Assembly (NCBI GenBank): GCA_036307305.1 | Contig: JAXJXV010000014.1 | Span: 317,031-381,030, forward strand | Source: SIG607 sp036307305 | GTDB taxonomy: Bacteria; Bacillota; Clostridia; Oscillospirales; Acutalibacteraceae | Length of the DNA: 64,000 bases | Direction of reading: 5' to 3' | Part shown: positions 51,586 through 60,663 of the stretch, piece after piece | Layout: every line of letters begins with the position of its first letter | Numbering within the stretch: the stretch's first letter is position 1 | The notes under the pieces: generated by a model | Told to the model about the DNA's origin: nothing | Database searches by the model: none | Seen by the model: the letters and a program-made list of their open reading frames with translations, nothing else | Program-made: the position numbers and the translations under genes

Positions 51586-51906
51586 GTTTAAATAATTTAA
51601 ATTTTTGCTGTATATAACTGTTATAAATTTAATATCCTTTGTGTTGCACACAATAGTGGAAAGTAGCTCTCCATCAACCTTTAGCACAATATAATCCATA
51701 CCCACGTTGATTAATTGCCCTATATGTTCAATCAACTTATCGCCGATTAAATGTTCTACCTTTATCCATCTTCCGATATTTTGATTTAAAAAAGTTGGTA
51801 AAAAGGGTAGAGAAGATGTGATTTTGTTACCGTATTCCTGTTCCTTTAGCAGATTTTCGGCGTATGGAATTATATCATTATGGTTGCTTATCATATAGTT
51901 ATCCAT
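51571..51906 (-). CDS. small conserved-looking protein, possibly GerQ/YuzF-like
   Basis: 111 residues. I do not recognise it firmly. The pattern IGRWIKVEHLIGD, a mid-protein LIEHIGQLINVGMDYIVLK and the final strand DIKFITVIY recalls small beta-barrel spore-associated proteins of the GerQ/DUF2642 type that end in a similar hydrophobic strand. No signal peptide or membrane helix is seen. AAAGGAG precedes the start at 51906. It sits between recN and dapB on the opposite strand to recN. Confidence 0.5.
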   Translation of the reverse strand: MDNYMISNHNDIIPYAENLLKEQEYGNKITSSLPFLPTFLNQNIGRWIKVEHLIGDKLIEHIGQLINVGMDYIVLKVDGELLSTIVCNTKDIKFITVIYSKNLNYLNGKTR

Positions 51907-51961
51907 AAAAAAATTCTCCTTTCAGTATATTTATATGCCGAAAGGAGAAAATTGATAAAAA

Positions 51962-52717
51962 TCAGTCGCTGATTAGCATATTCATATCGTATAATCCAGC
52001 AGACTTATCAGCAACGTATGTAGCTGCTCTCAACGCACCTGAAGCAAATACGTCACGGGAAGCAGCAGAATGTGAAAGTGAAATCACTTCGTCATTACCT
52101 GCAAAAATAACTTCGTGTTCGCCGACTATTGTTCCACCTCGTACAGAATGAATACCTATTTCGTTTTTAGGACGTGCCATGCGCTTAGAGTGACGGTCAT
52201 ACTCGTACTGTAAACTATCATTAAACTCATTATTAATAGCGTTTGCTAACATTATGGCTGTACCTGACGGAGCATCTAATTTTTGATTGTGATGCTTTTC
52301 AATTATTTCGATATCATAGTCGCTGCCTAAAATTTGTGAAGCTTTCTTACAAAGTGCGGTAAGCAAATTTATTCCCAGAGACATGTTGAAAGTGAAAAAG
52401 ATAGGAATGATTTTTGCAGCATTGGAAATTTGTTCTAGCTGAGACTGCGAATAACCTGTAGTCGCCAATACGATAGGAGTTTTCGTGGAAATAGCGAAAC
52501 TGAGTAGACCATCAAGGGCTGCAGGATTACTGAAATCAATTATAACGTCGCCTTTTTCTTTAACGTCAGAAATATTATTGTAGGTCGAAAAAACGGCGTT
52601 GCCTGTAGAAAAAGCATCAACACCTGCGCATATTTCGGTACATTCAGACATTTCAGCAAGTTGGGTTATTACTTTTCCCATTCTGCCAAAACAGCCATTT
52701 AAGATAATTTTTTTCAT
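51962..52717 (-). CDS. dapB: 4-hydroxy-tetrahydrodipicolinate reductase
   Basis: 251 residues. The NAD(P)-binding start is NGCFGRMGKVI. The substrate region contains IEKHHNQKLDAPSGTA (the HHxxKxDAPSGTA signature) and a late GASRDVFASGALRA-like block (SHSAASRDVFASGA). It makes tetrahydrodipicolinate for lysine and cell-wall diaminopimelate. It follows dapA by about 20 bases in one operon. Confidence 0.95.
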   Translation of the reverse strand: MKKIILNGCFGRMGKVITQLAEMSECTEICAGVDAFSTGNAVFSTYNNISDVKEKGDVIIDFSNPAALDGLLSFAISTKTPIVLATTGYSQSQLEQISNAAKIIPIFFTFNMSLGINLLTALCKKASQILGSDYDIEIIEKHHNQKLDAPSGTAIMLANAINNEFNDSLQYEYDRHSKRMARPKNEIGIHSVRGGTIVGEHEVIFAGNDEVISLSHSAASRDVFASGALRAATYVADKSAGLYDMNMLISD

Positions 52718-52738
52718 ATTAAACTTCCTTAATTGTTT

Positions 52739-53626
52739 TTATAGTAAATTGCATTTTTTAAGTTGTGTAACAAGGTTTTCCCGTACTGTATCGTCCATTT
52801 CTACAAGGGGCATACGGCAAGGGCCGACTCCCATTCCCATTAAATTCATAGCTTCTTTTACAGGAATAGGATTGACGTCAGAAAAGAGAGCCTTTATTAA
52901 CTGGGCGTAGTAGATTTGTTTTTCTGAAGCAGACATTATATTACCTTCAAAATATTCAAAACAAATATCGTGAGTCTGTTTAGGGGCGATGTTTGAAAGC
53001 ACGGAAATAACACCTATACCGCCCAGTGACATAATGGGAACAATCTGGTCGTCATTGCCAGAATAAATATCAAGATTATCTCCGCACAGACTTCGGGTTA
53101 AAAGAATCGACGACAAATCTCCGTTTGCTTCCTTCGTAGCAACTATATTGGGATGCTCAGCCAATTGCGCATAGGTCTGTGGTGCAATATTGACACCTGT
53201 TCTTGACGGAACGTTATACAAAATAATAGGGGAGTCTATTCTATCAGCTACATAATTATAGTGGGTAATCAATCCCTTTTGAGAGGTTTTATTGTAGTAG
53301 GGAGTTACCATCAGCATTGCATCGGCACCGCAGGAAATTGCATCCTTGCATAGCTCAACGGTATAAGTAGTATCGTTTGAGCCAGTCCCTGCAATTATTG
53401 GGACTCTGCCGTTCGTTTTATTTACTGCAGTTTCGATAACCTTAATATGCTCTTTATAATCTAAAGTTGATTTTTCGCCTGTTGTACCGCAAATAACAAG
53501 TGCATCAATGCCGCTTGAAATCTGATGTTCTACTAATTCCTCCAGCTTTTTATAATTGACCGAATAGTCAGAATTCATAGGAGTAACCAATGCGGTGGCA
53601 GCGCCTGTAAATATTCTTTTCTTCAT
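52739..53626 (-). CDS. dapA: 4-hydroxy-tetrahydrodipicolinate synthase
   Basis: 295 residues of the DHDPS TIM-barrel family: GAATALVTPMNSDYSVNY, CGTTGEKSTLDYKEH, YYNKTSQKG, the catalytic tyrosine in IILYNVPSRTG and the Schiff-base lysine in IVATKEANGD. It condenses aspartate semialdehyde with pyruvate. The promoter at 53725-53753 serves dapA-dapB. No lysine riboswitch is visible in the 100-base upstream gap. Confidence 0.95.
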   Translation of the reverse strand: MKKRIFTGAATALVTPMNSDYSVNYKKLEELVEHQISSGIDALVICGTTGEKSTLDYKEHIKVIETAVNKTNGRVPIIAGTGSNDTTYTVELCKDAISCGADAMLMVTPYYNKTSQKGLITHYNYVADRIDSPIILYNVPSRTGVNIAPQTYAQLAEHPNIVATKEANGDLSSILLTRSLCGDNLDIYSGNDDQIVPIMSLGGIGVISVLSNIAPKQTHDICFEYFEGNIMSASEKQIYYAQLIKALFSDVNPIPVKEAMNLMGMGVGPCRMPLVEMDDTVRENLVTQLKKCNLL

Positions 53627-53724
53627 AATCTAACAGCACCTTTTCATTAAAATTGACAAAAAACAAACTTTTCTGTTGCTATCAGAGAAATTTTGCAATA
53701 TAATATAAATAATATTGCAATTAA

Positions 53725-53753
53725 ATAATAACATTTGCTAAATTGTTTGTCAA
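53725..53753 (-). promoter_or_regulatory. promoter of dapA-dapB
   Basis: On the minus strand TTGACA (53753-53748), 17 bases, TATTAT (53730-53725). Confidence 0.7.
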
Positions 53754-53797
53754 ATACATTTTATGCACAATTACCCAAATTTACGACTGGAGAAATT

Positions 53798-54820
53798 ATG
53801 AAAAAAAGTGATTTTTATTATGACCTGCCCGATGAACTGATTGCACAGACTCCCATAGAACCGCGTGATTCGTCGCGTCTTATGATAATAGATAAGAAAA
53901 ATAAAACAGTTGGCGAATCGGTTTTTAGAGACGTAATCGATTATTTGAATGAAGGTGACCTGCTTGTATTAAACGATACGAGAGTTTTACCTGCTCGAAT
54001 TTTCGGTCAGCGTGTGGATACTGGTGCGATAGTAGAGTTTGTATTACTCAAACAAAAAGAAATTAACGTTTGGGAGTGTATTGCAGGTCCCGGTAAGAAA
54101 GCCAAAACAGGTAACAGCTTTAAATTTAGCGATAATTTATCGGCAACAGTTGTAGACGTTTTGGATGACGGCAACAGGATTTTGGAATTTAAAAGCACAA
54201 TAGATTTTTTCTCCGCGCTGGATGAAGTCGGTAATATGCCGTTGCCTCCGTATATTAAAGAAAAACTTCAGGACAAGGAAAGATATCAAACTGTTTACAG
54301 TAGGGAAATCGGCTCTGCCGCAGCCCCAACAGCGGGTCTTCATTTTACCAATGAACTGTTAGAGAAAATTAAAGATAAAGGCGTTGAAATCGCTTATGTA
54401 ACTCTACACGTAGGTCTCGGCACTTTCAGACCCGTTAAGGTTGAAGAAATCACCGAACACCATATGCACACGGAACATTACAGCATACCAATGGAAACTT
54501 CTGAAAAAATCAATGCTACAAAGTCCAATGGTGGCAGAGTGATTTGTGTCGGAACAACCAGTTGCAGAACCATTGAAAGCGCATACACAAAATACGGTGA
54601 AATTAAGGAATGTAGTGATGATACTTCAATATTCATTTATCCGGGTTATGAGTTTAAGTGTATGGATGGACTTATCACTAATTTTCATTTACCTGAAAGT
54701 ACTCTTATAATGCTTGTCAGTGCCTTTGCAGGTTATGAATTTACAATGGATTTTTATAAAAAAGCTGTTGAAGATAAATATAGATTTTTTAGTTTTGGCG
54801 ACGCGATGCTCATCCTATAG
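53798..54820 (+). CDS. queA: S-adenosylmethionine:tRNA ribosyltransferase-isomerase
   Basis: 340 residues from ATG 53798 with CTGGAG upstream; the frame opens 21 codons earlier through the divergent promoter. It begins SDFYYDLPDELIAQTPIEPRDSSRL, the QueA hallmark, with LVLNDTRVLPARIFG, AAPTAGLHFT and the C-terminal FSFGDAMLIL. It builds epoxyqueuosine on tRNA. A second copy of the last codons (GDAMIIL stop) lies 112 bases downstream, showing that the 3' end has been interrupted by a short insertion that supplies the current last residues and stop. Confidence 0.93.
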   Translation: MKKSDFYYDLPDELIAQTPIEPRDSSRLMIIDKKNKTVGESVFRDVIDYLNEGDLLVLNDTRVLPARIFGQRVDTGAIVEFVLLKQKEINVWECIAGPGKKAKTGNSFKFSDNLSATVVDVLDDGNRILEFKSTIDFFSALDEVGNMPLPPYIKEKLQDKERYQTVYSREIGSAAAPTAGLHFTNELLEKIKDKGVEIAYVTLHVGLGTFRPVKVEEITEHHMHTEHYSIPMETSEKINATKSNGGRVICVGTTSCRTIESAYTKYGEIKECSDDTSIFIYPGYEFKCMDGLITNFHLPESTLIMLVSAFAGYEFTMDFYKKAVEDKYRFFSFGDAMLIL

Positions 54821-54932
54821 AGGATGAGCAAGTAAGAAGTAAGAGGTAATAGTGAAGAGGTAAGGTGTCGGCTTTGCCGACGGATTTATAAATTTCCTTT
54901 TCACATATCCCGTAAACTTCGGCGACGCGATG
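54797..54932 (+). repeat. short insertion at the queA 3' end flanked by 12-bp direct repeats
   Basis: GGCGACGCGATG occurs at 54797-54808, inside queA, and at 54921-54932. The second copy is followed by ATAATATTATAA, which would finish queA as GDAMIIL-stop. The ~112 bases between contain GCTCATCC/GGATGAGC and GTCGGC/GCCGAC hairpins and AAGAAGTAAGAGGTAA-type repeats. This looks like a small non-coding mobile repeat with a target duplication. Confidence 0.6.
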
Positions 54933-54960
54933 ATAATATTATAACTGATTGAGGTAAAAT

Positions 54961-56091
54961 ATGTTTAAAGTATTAAAAACAGAAGGTCGTTCACGTCTCG
55001 GTGAATTTCATACAAATAGAGGCGTTGTAAAGACTCCAGCATTTATGAACGTAGCTACCTGTGGTGCTATTAAAGGCGCTGTGTCTGCTCAGGACCTTGA
55101 GGAAGTAAACTGTCAGGTAATGCTCAGCAATACCTATCATTTGCATATCAGACCCGGCGATGATGTAATAAAGGAATGTGGTGGTCTGCATAAAATTTCT
55201 ACCTGGAAGGGTCCTATTCTTACCGATAGCGGCGGATTTCAGGTGTTCTCTCTCGCTCCACTTCGTAAAATCACAGAAGATGGAGTTACGTTCAATTCGC
55301 ATATTGACGGAAAGCGTATATTTATGGGGCCTGAGCAGAGTATGCAAATTCAAAGTAATCTTGGTTCTACTATTGCTATGGCTTTTGATGAATGTGTGGA
55401 AAATCCTGCGCCATATAGCTATGCTAAGGAATCCTGTGAAAGAACAACTCGTTGGCTCATAAGATGCCAAAAAGAAATGAAAAGGCTTAATTCACTTGAA
55501 GATACCATTAATAAAGAGCAAATGCTTTTTGGTATTAATCAGGGTTGTACTTTTAACGATTTAAGAATAGAACATATGAAGGCTATAGCGCCACTGAATT
55601 TAGACGGATATGCTATCGGCGGACTTGCAGTTGGTGAACCTGCGGAGGTTATGTATGACGTTATTGAAAATGTAACTCCATATATGCCACAGGATAAAAT
55701 TCGATACCTTATGGGCGTGGGGACTCCCGTTAATATTCTTAACGCTGTCGAAAGAGGCGTTGACCTGTTTGATTGTGTAATGCCAAGCAGAAACGCACGT
55801 CACGGCCATCTTTTTACAAATGAGGGCATTATTAATCTCAATAACAACAAATACGAAAAAGATATGCGACCTATTGATGAGAACTGTAACTGTCCTGTAT
55901 GTCAGCGTTATTCAAGAGCTTATATAAGGCATCTTATTAAAAGTAAGGAAATGCTTTCTAACAGGCTTTGCGTTTTGCATAATCTTTATTTTTACAATAA
56001 GCTGATGGAAGATATAAGAGAAGCACTGTCGCAAAACAGATTTGCTCAGTTTAAAAAAGAAAAAGAAGAAATTTATGGTACAAGAATATAA
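54961..56091 (+). CDS. tgt: queuine tRNA-ribosyltransferase (tRNA-guanine transglycosylase)
   Basis: 376 residues. It carries the substrate region ILTDSGGFQVFSLAPLRKI with the catalytic aspartate, GGLAVGEP, the nucleophile region FDCVMPSRNARHG and the zinc site CNCPVCQRYSRAYIRHL with a later histidine. It exchanges the wobble guanine for preQ1 in GUN-anticodon tRNAs. It works in the same queuosine pathway as queA, 140 bases upstream, and is followed by yajC, the standard order. Confidence 0.95.
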   Translation: MFKVLKTEGRSRLGEFHTNRGVVKTPAFMNVATCGAIKGAVSAQDLEEVNCQVMLSNTYHLHIRPGDDVIKECGGLHKISTWKGPILTDSGGFQVFSLAPLRKITEDGVTFNSHIDGKRIFMGPEQSMQIQSNLGSTIAMAFDECVENPAPYSYAKESCERTTRWLIRCQKEMKRLNSLEDTINKEQMLFGINQGCTFNDLRIEHMKAIAPLNLDGYAIGGLAVGEPAEVMYDVIENVTPYMPQDKIRYLMGVGTPVNILNAVERGVDLFDCVMPSRNARHGHLFTNEGIINLNNNKYEKDMRPIDENCNCPVCQRYSRAYIRHLIKSKEMLSNRLCVLHNLYFYNKLMEDIREALSQNRFAQFKKEKEEIYGTRI

Positions 56092-56157
56092 ATTAGCCTT
56101 GATTTATTCACATTTCTGGTATATAATATGTTTATTAAATTTTCGGGAGGAAAAACA

Positions 56158-56475
56158 ATGCAAGGTTCAGGATTAATGATAATTTACATTGTTGTAATTA
56201 TCGCAGTAATGTATTTCGTAATGATTCGTCCGCAAAAGAAAAAGCAAAAGGACGAGCAGAAAATGCGCGAATCTATTCAAATCGGTGATGAACTTGTAAC
56301 AATCGGCGGTATTTTCGGTAAAGTTGTTTCTATTAAAGATGATAGCATCGTTATCGAATCTGTTGCTGACCATTCAAAAATCAAAATCACCAAATGGGCT
56401 GTAAGTCAGAATCTTACAATCCACGAAGAAGCCGCCATTGAAGGCGAAGGCAAAAAATCCTTTTTTAAGAAATAA
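56158..56475 (+). CDS. yajC: preprotein translocase accessory subunit YajC
   Basis: 105 residues from ATG 56158, with GGGAGG upstream; a longer frame has no support. It has a single membrane helix (about 5-23, ending YFVMIRPQKKKQK, a typical YajC segment), then LVTIGGIFGKVVSIKDD, the small cytoplasmic domain. It associates with SecDF in Sec export. Confidence 0.92.
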   Translation: MQGSGLMIIYIVVIIAVMYFVMIRPQKKKQKDEQKMRESIQIGDELVTIGGIFGKVVSIKDDSIVIESVADHSKIKITKWAVSQNLTIHEEAAIEGEGKKSFFKK

Positions 56476-56489
56476 GTTCTAAAATAGGT

Positions 56490-56525
56490 TCCCCTCGGAG
56501 TAAAATATTCCGAGGGGGTTTTTTC
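56490..56525 (+). terminator. terminator after yajC
   Basis: CCCCTCGG (56491-56498) and CCGAGGGG (56510-56517), then G followed by TTTTTT. Confidence 0.85.
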
Positions 56526-56918
56526 ATGTCAAAAATTTTCGATAGTGAATATATAAAATCTTTACTTTTAAGCATATTGATAGGCGCAACTTCTATGGTT
56601 GCGGCATTGTTTATTTTTGCTGTGTTGTTTACCTATCTTGATTTAAAAATGTATTACAACTCGATTTTCGCTATTTTAGCATTAATACTTGGTACGTTCG
56701 TAGGCTCATCAATTTTTGTAAGCAAAATTAAAACCAAAGGTTTTTTAAATGGCGTTTTAGTAGCTGTGATTATTTATGCGATAATTTTTTTAGTTTCGGC
56801 TTTTGTGAGTAAAAATTCAATTTCATTGACTACACTATTTCATATTATTTCTGCAGTGCTTTCAGGAGGAATTGGCGGTATTATTCAGGTAAATAAAAAA
56901 TCAAAATACGATATATGA
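56526..56918 (+). CDS. TIGR04086 family membrane protein
   Basis: 130 residues with four predicted membrane helices (about 12-36, 45-66, 74-96 and 103-123) and a basic tail. The protein type and its place after yajC match the TIGR04086 family of Clostridia. The function is unknown. Its start ATG lies directly at the base of the yajC terminator, with GAGGGGG as ribosome binding site. Confidence 0.75.
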   Translation: MSKIFDSEYIKSLLLSILIGATSMVAALFIFAVLFTYLDLKMYYNSIFAILALILGTFVGSSIFVSKIKTKGFLNGVLVAVIIYAIIFLVSAFVSKNSISLTTLFHIISAVLSGGIGGIIQVNKKSKYDI

Positions 56919-56979
56919 ATTATCTGTCTGAAAATTGTTAATTATAATTTTAGATATTTTATATTAACGGGTGATTTAT

Positions 56980-57105
56980 ATGGACTTGATTTTATCAGAT
57001 AACGGTGTTGAAAGAGAAATCCAAATTTATGACCGACTGATTTTTTTGATACAGCAGGATATGAGTGTTCAAAACGATGAAAGGATAAGCTCGGTTGATA
57101 CTTAA
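56980..57105 (+). CDS. possible 41-residue small protein
   Basis: ATG 56980 follows CGGGTGATTT and opens a 41-codon frame beginning MDLILSDNGVEREIQIYDRL and ending VDT-stop. It is acidic and soluble with no recognised motif. It lies between the TIGR04086 gene and cwlD. The ribosome binding site is the main support. Confidence 0.35.
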   Translation: MDLILSDNGVEREIQIYDRLIFLIQQDMSVQNDERISSVDT

Positions 57106-57224
57106 GGGGATAAATTTTCATTGAAAAAATAAATATATGCAATTATAATATAACACATAAGATATAGCGACTTTTCATATTATTAACTAATTATTAACTA
57201 AAGCTAAATTTGAGGTGAAGTCGC

Positions 57225-57932
57225 GTGAAATATTTAAAGCTTTCGCTTTATATACTTGTCATCACATTATGCGCCGTGCTTTCCGTTGTGTTTTTCAGCT
57301 CAGATAAAACAACACGTGTTTCTTCAGAAACCCACAACAGTAACCCTGTCATAATTGTAGATGCTGGCCACGGCGGGTTTGATGGCGGTGCTGTGGCTGA
57401 TGACGGTACTTGTGAGAAGGATATTAACTTAAATATCGCATTGACTTTAGGTGATATTCTTGAAGCTAACGGTTATGAAGTGGTATTCACCCGTACCGAA
57501 GACGTAGGGACAGATGATTATGATAATACCGCTATAAGAAACAGGAAAATCAGCGATTTAAATAATAGATTAAAACTGACCACACTATACGACGATGCAT
57601 TATTCGTCAGCGTACATCTTAACAAGTTTCCGTCCTCTAAGGTGTGGGGAGCTCAGGTGTTTTATTCTCCTTCCTTTGATGAGGCTAAGGATTTGAGTAA
57701 ATCCATTCAAAACAGTATTGCTTCCATGATACAGCCTGATAATAACAGAACAATCAAGCAGGGAACAAAGGATACTTTTTTATTGCACAAAGCGGTCGTT
57801 CCAAGTGTGATTGTTGAGTGCGGTTTTTTAAGCAACAACGAAGAGCTATACAGTCTTAAAACAACGGAATATCAAAAACAAATGGCATTTGCTATTTTTT
57901 GCGGAATAAACGAATATTTAAATAAGGAATGA
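57225..57932 (+). CDS. cwlD: N-acetylmuramoyl-L-alanine amidase, CwlD type
   Basis: 235 residues from GTG 57225 with GAGGTGAAG upstream. An N-terminal membrane anchor (about 4-25) precedes the amidase_3 domain: VDAGHGGFDGGA (first zinc histidine), the metal glutamate in CEKDINLNIAL, SVHLN (second histidine) and the catalytic glutamate in VIVECGFLSN. In sporulating bacteria CwlD prepares muramic-lactam in spore cortex. Size and layout fit CwlD, but other single-domain amidases are similar. Confidence 0.82.
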   Translation: MKYLKLSLYILVITLCAVLSVVFFSSDKTTRVSSETHNSNPVIIVDAGHGGFDGGAVADDGTCEKDINLNIALTLGDILEANGYEVVFTRTEDVGTDDYDNTAIRNRKISDLNNRLKLTTLYDDALFVSVHLNKFPSSKVWGAQVFYSPSFDEAKDLSKSIQNSIASMIQPDNNRTIKQGTKDTFLLHKAVVPSVIVECGFLSNNEELYSLKTTEYQKQMAFAIFCGINEYLNKE

Positions 57933-57938
57933 AATCAC

Positions 57939-59303
57939 ATGTCAGGAAAAATCAAAACAGCTTACGTATGTTCTAATTGCGGTTATCAGTCAGCCAAGTG
58001 GAGTGGACGCTGTAATAACTGCGGGGAATGGAACGCTCTTGAAGAAACGGTAGTTAGTACTCAAAAAAATGTTGGAATAGGGTTACAGCCCGTATCAGCT
58101 ACCGCTGTTAAAATTAACGAGATTTCATCAGATTTTGAGCCTCGTACTATAATTGGAATTAATGAGCTTGACAGAGTACTGGGTGGCGGTATCGTCAATG
58201 GCTCGGTGGTACTTTTAAGCGGTGACCCGGGTATAGGAAAATCCACCATTCTTCTACAGGTATGCAAATCGTTGCCTGACAATCTAAAAATCCTTTACGT
58301 ATCAGGCGAGGAATCATGTCATCAGATTAAGCTTCGCGCTGAACGCTTAGGTGTCAAAAAAGAAAATTTATACGTTATGTCTGATAATAATACTCAGAGT
58401 GTTTGCGATTACATAATTTCCGATAAGCCTAATATAGTTATGATTGATTCTATTCAGACTATGCAAATTCCTGAACTCCAGTCTTCAGCCGGCAGTATCG
58501 TTCAGGTCAGAGAGTCTACCACTATGCTTTTAAAGGTAGCTAAAAGCAATAATATACCCTTGTTTATAGTAGGACACGTAAACAAAGGCGGGGATATAGC
58601 AGGACCTAAGGTATTAGAACATATAGTGGATACGGTTTTATACTTTGAGGGTGACAGAAATCAAAGCTATAGAATTCTTCGCGCTATTAAAAACAGATTT
58701 GGTTCAACCAATGAAATCGGCGTGTTTGAAATGAGCGAAAACGGTCTGAATGAAGTTGAAAATCCATCTGCAACAATTTTATCGGGTAGAGCTAAGGATG
58801 TTTCGGGTAGCTGTGTTGCCTGTATTCTTGAAGGTTCAAGGCCTATTTTATCAGAAGTACAGGCTTTGGTTACACCCACAGGCTTTGGTAATGCCCGTCG
58901 TGTTGCTACAGGATTTGATTATAACAGACTTAATATGCTTCTTGCTGTTCTTGAAAAAAGAATTGGGCTGCATTTTTCTAACAGAGACGTATATGTAAAT
59001 GTTGCAGGAGGTTTACGGCTTGATGAACCTGCCGCTGATTTACCGGTTGCACTGTCTTTGGTTTCAGGTCTCAGGGATACAGTCATAGATGAAGATATTA
59101 TTGCATTTGGAGAAATCGGTCTATCGGGCGAATTGAGAACGGTTTCTAATCCGCGCGCCAGAGTGAACGAAGCAGCAAGGTTGGGATTTAAAATTTGCAT
59201 TCTGCCAAACGGCAATTTAAAACAGCTTAAAGACATTTCTTCTGATATTAAGGTTATTGGCGTTTTGACTCTTAAAGAGGCTATAACAAAATTTTTGATA
59301 TAA
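57939..59303 (+). CDS. radA: DNA repair protein RadA (Sms)
   Basis: 454 residues. The N-terminal zinc finger is CSNCGYQSAKWSGRCNNCGEW. The RecA-like core has Walker A GDPGIGKST, Walker B NIVMIDSIQ, the KNRFG motif (RAIKNRFGSTNEIG) and a C-terminal Lon-protease-like domain (VYVNVAGGLRLDEPAADLPVAL). It drives branch migration in recombination. It begins six bases after cwlD. Confidence 0.95.
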   Translation: MSGKIKTAYVCSNCGYQSAKWSGRCNNCGEWNALEETVVSTQKNVGIGLQPVSATAVKINEISSDFEPRTIIGINELDRVLGGGIVNGSVVLLSGDPGIGKSTILLQVCKSLPDNLKILYVSGEESCHQIKLRAERLGVKKENLYVMSDNNTQSVCDYIISDKPNIVMIDSIQTMQIPELQSSAGSIVQVRESTTMLLKVAKSNNIPLFIVGHVNKGGDIAGPKVLEHIVDTVLYFEGDRNQSYRILRAIKNRFGSTNEIGVFEMSENGLNEVENPSATILSGRAKDVSGSCVACILEGSRPILSEVQALVTPTGFGNARRVATGFDYNRLNMLLAVLEKRIGLHFSNRDVYVNVAGGLRLDEPAADLPVALSLVSGLRDTVIDEDIIAFGEIGLSGELRTVSNPRARVNEAARLGFKICILPNGNLKQLKDISSDIKVIGVLTLKEAITKFLI

Positions 59304-59308
59304 ACAAA

Positions 59309-59345
59309 AGGGTTACTCATTTTAAGTGAGCAACCCTAAATTTTT
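59309..59345. terminator. bidirectional terminator
   Basis: AGGGTTACTCA (59309-59319) and TGAGCAACCCT (59327-59337), one mismatch, with AAATTTTT after it; it separates convergent radA and tmcAL. Confidence 0.75.
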
Positions 59346-60505
59346 ATAATCGGCTGTGTGTATTCTCTACCGCATTTTTGAATGGATGAAAAGGAAAGTC
59401 CGTACAAATCCGAAGCTCTGCTTTCTGTTACAAAAACCTCTTTTGCAAATCCCTCAAGTTTTTTTGCATCCTTACCCGAAATAATAACGGGAATATTTGA
59501 ATTCTTAGAGATTGCCGAAACTAAATTTTCACATTCCTTGTTGTAACCAATGATGTGTATATACGGAACTTCTTTTTTTAGAAAACTGTTATTAACGCCG
59601 AACGCCGCGCACATTATAATACGTCTTATTCTTGCAAGGGTGTAACGTTTTGTTTTTATACTCATCAGTAATTCTTCAAGAGACGAAGCCGTTCTGATTT
59701 TTTCGTAAATTCTGTTTTCAATACCCTCACTGATATCAGGAAGCATAGATATATCTGAAATACTCAAAGACCGTAATTTGAAAAGAATAGCCTTTTCAAT
59801 AAGATCAGGATTAGAATAGGGAAGTGTCTGCACCTTATCAACAATATTTCGTGGAAAAAAGCCGATTATGTCCCCGGAATTTCCGTTATAAAAGTGAGAA
59901 CGCAAATTTGACGCGCTTGAAAATTCATTATCAGTTACGTTACTGTCATGCACTGCGCCTATTCGAAGTATCGGTGAGAAATCAACGTTGAAATCAAGCT
60001 GTTTAGCCGCAATCATATACTGTAAGCCAAGAGTACTGTTTGGATTAGATAATATCTGTGCGCACTGTGGAGATATTTCTTCAACAACTTTCTCTCTTAC
60101 TGCTGCATAGGTTTCACCGCTGAGTGAACGTTCTTTAATATTGTTATATACTTCTTCACTAAGCAGTAAATCTCTCAAAGAACAGTATAACTGCTTGTTG
60201 TCGTTTTCACATCCAAAAACGATATTATCAACAATTCCGGTATTTTTTAGCAGGGAAACGGCGCCCAACGCAAAATTTTCCGCGCCTGACATCGACCAGC
60301 CAATCGGCAAATCAATAATAACATCCGCACCGTTTTTAAGAGCCATTTCGGCACGGCTGTATTTATCAAACAAAGCAATTTCGCCGCGCTGTACAAAATT
60401 ACCACTCATAACACAAATGTTTTTCTTTCCGTTTTCCTTTGCTTTTGAAAGAAGATATTTGTGTCCGTTATGAAAAGGATTAAATTCACATACAATTCCG
60501 TTCAT
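59336..60505 (-). CDS. tmcAL: tRNA(Met) cytidine acetate ligase
   Basis: 389 residues from ATG 60505 with AAAGGAAC upstream. It is a nucleotidyltransferase: EFNPFHNGHKYLL (HxGH-type motif), SGNFVQRGEIALFDK, LPIGWSMSGAENFALG, and a C-terminal helical tail. TmcAL activates acetate with ATP and makes N4-acetylcytidine at the elongator tRNA-Met wobble position. Formerly YlbM. The use of acetate fits the divergent ackA neighbour. Confidence 0.88.
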   Translation of the reverse strand: MNGIVCEFNPFHNGHKYLLSKAKENGKKNICVMSGNFVQRGEIALFDKYSRAEMALKNGADVIIDLPIGWSMSGAENFALGAVSLLKNTGIVDNIVFGCENDNKQLYCSLRDLLLSEEVYNNIKERSLSGETYAAVREKVVEEISPQCAQILSNPNSTLGLQYMIAAKQLDFNVDFSPILRIGAVHDSNVTDNEFSSASNLRSHFYNGNSGDIIGFFPRNIVDKVQTLPYSNPDLIEKAILFKLRSLSISDISMLPDISEGIENRIYEKIRTASSLEELLMSIKTKRYTLARIRRIIMCAAFGVNNSFLKKEVPYIHIIGYNKECENLVSAISKNSNIPVIISGKDAKKLEGFAKEVFVTESRASDLYGLSFSSIQKCGREYTQPIIKI

Positions 60506-60663
60506 TTTTATGTTCCTTTTTAAAAATACTACTTGAAAAAACTTTAACAATCTATTATTATATAATAGTTAGTTTATGTTTTGATGTCTGTATGTTATTT
60601 TAGCATATAAACTGCGGATTATCAACACGAAAAAATACGCCATTGGCGGATAGGAGTTTTATT

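Noticed and set aside
53630..53724. Lysine riboswitch upstream of dapA
   Set aside because: The gap is only about 100 bases with no conserved riboswitch core; a plain promoter explains it.
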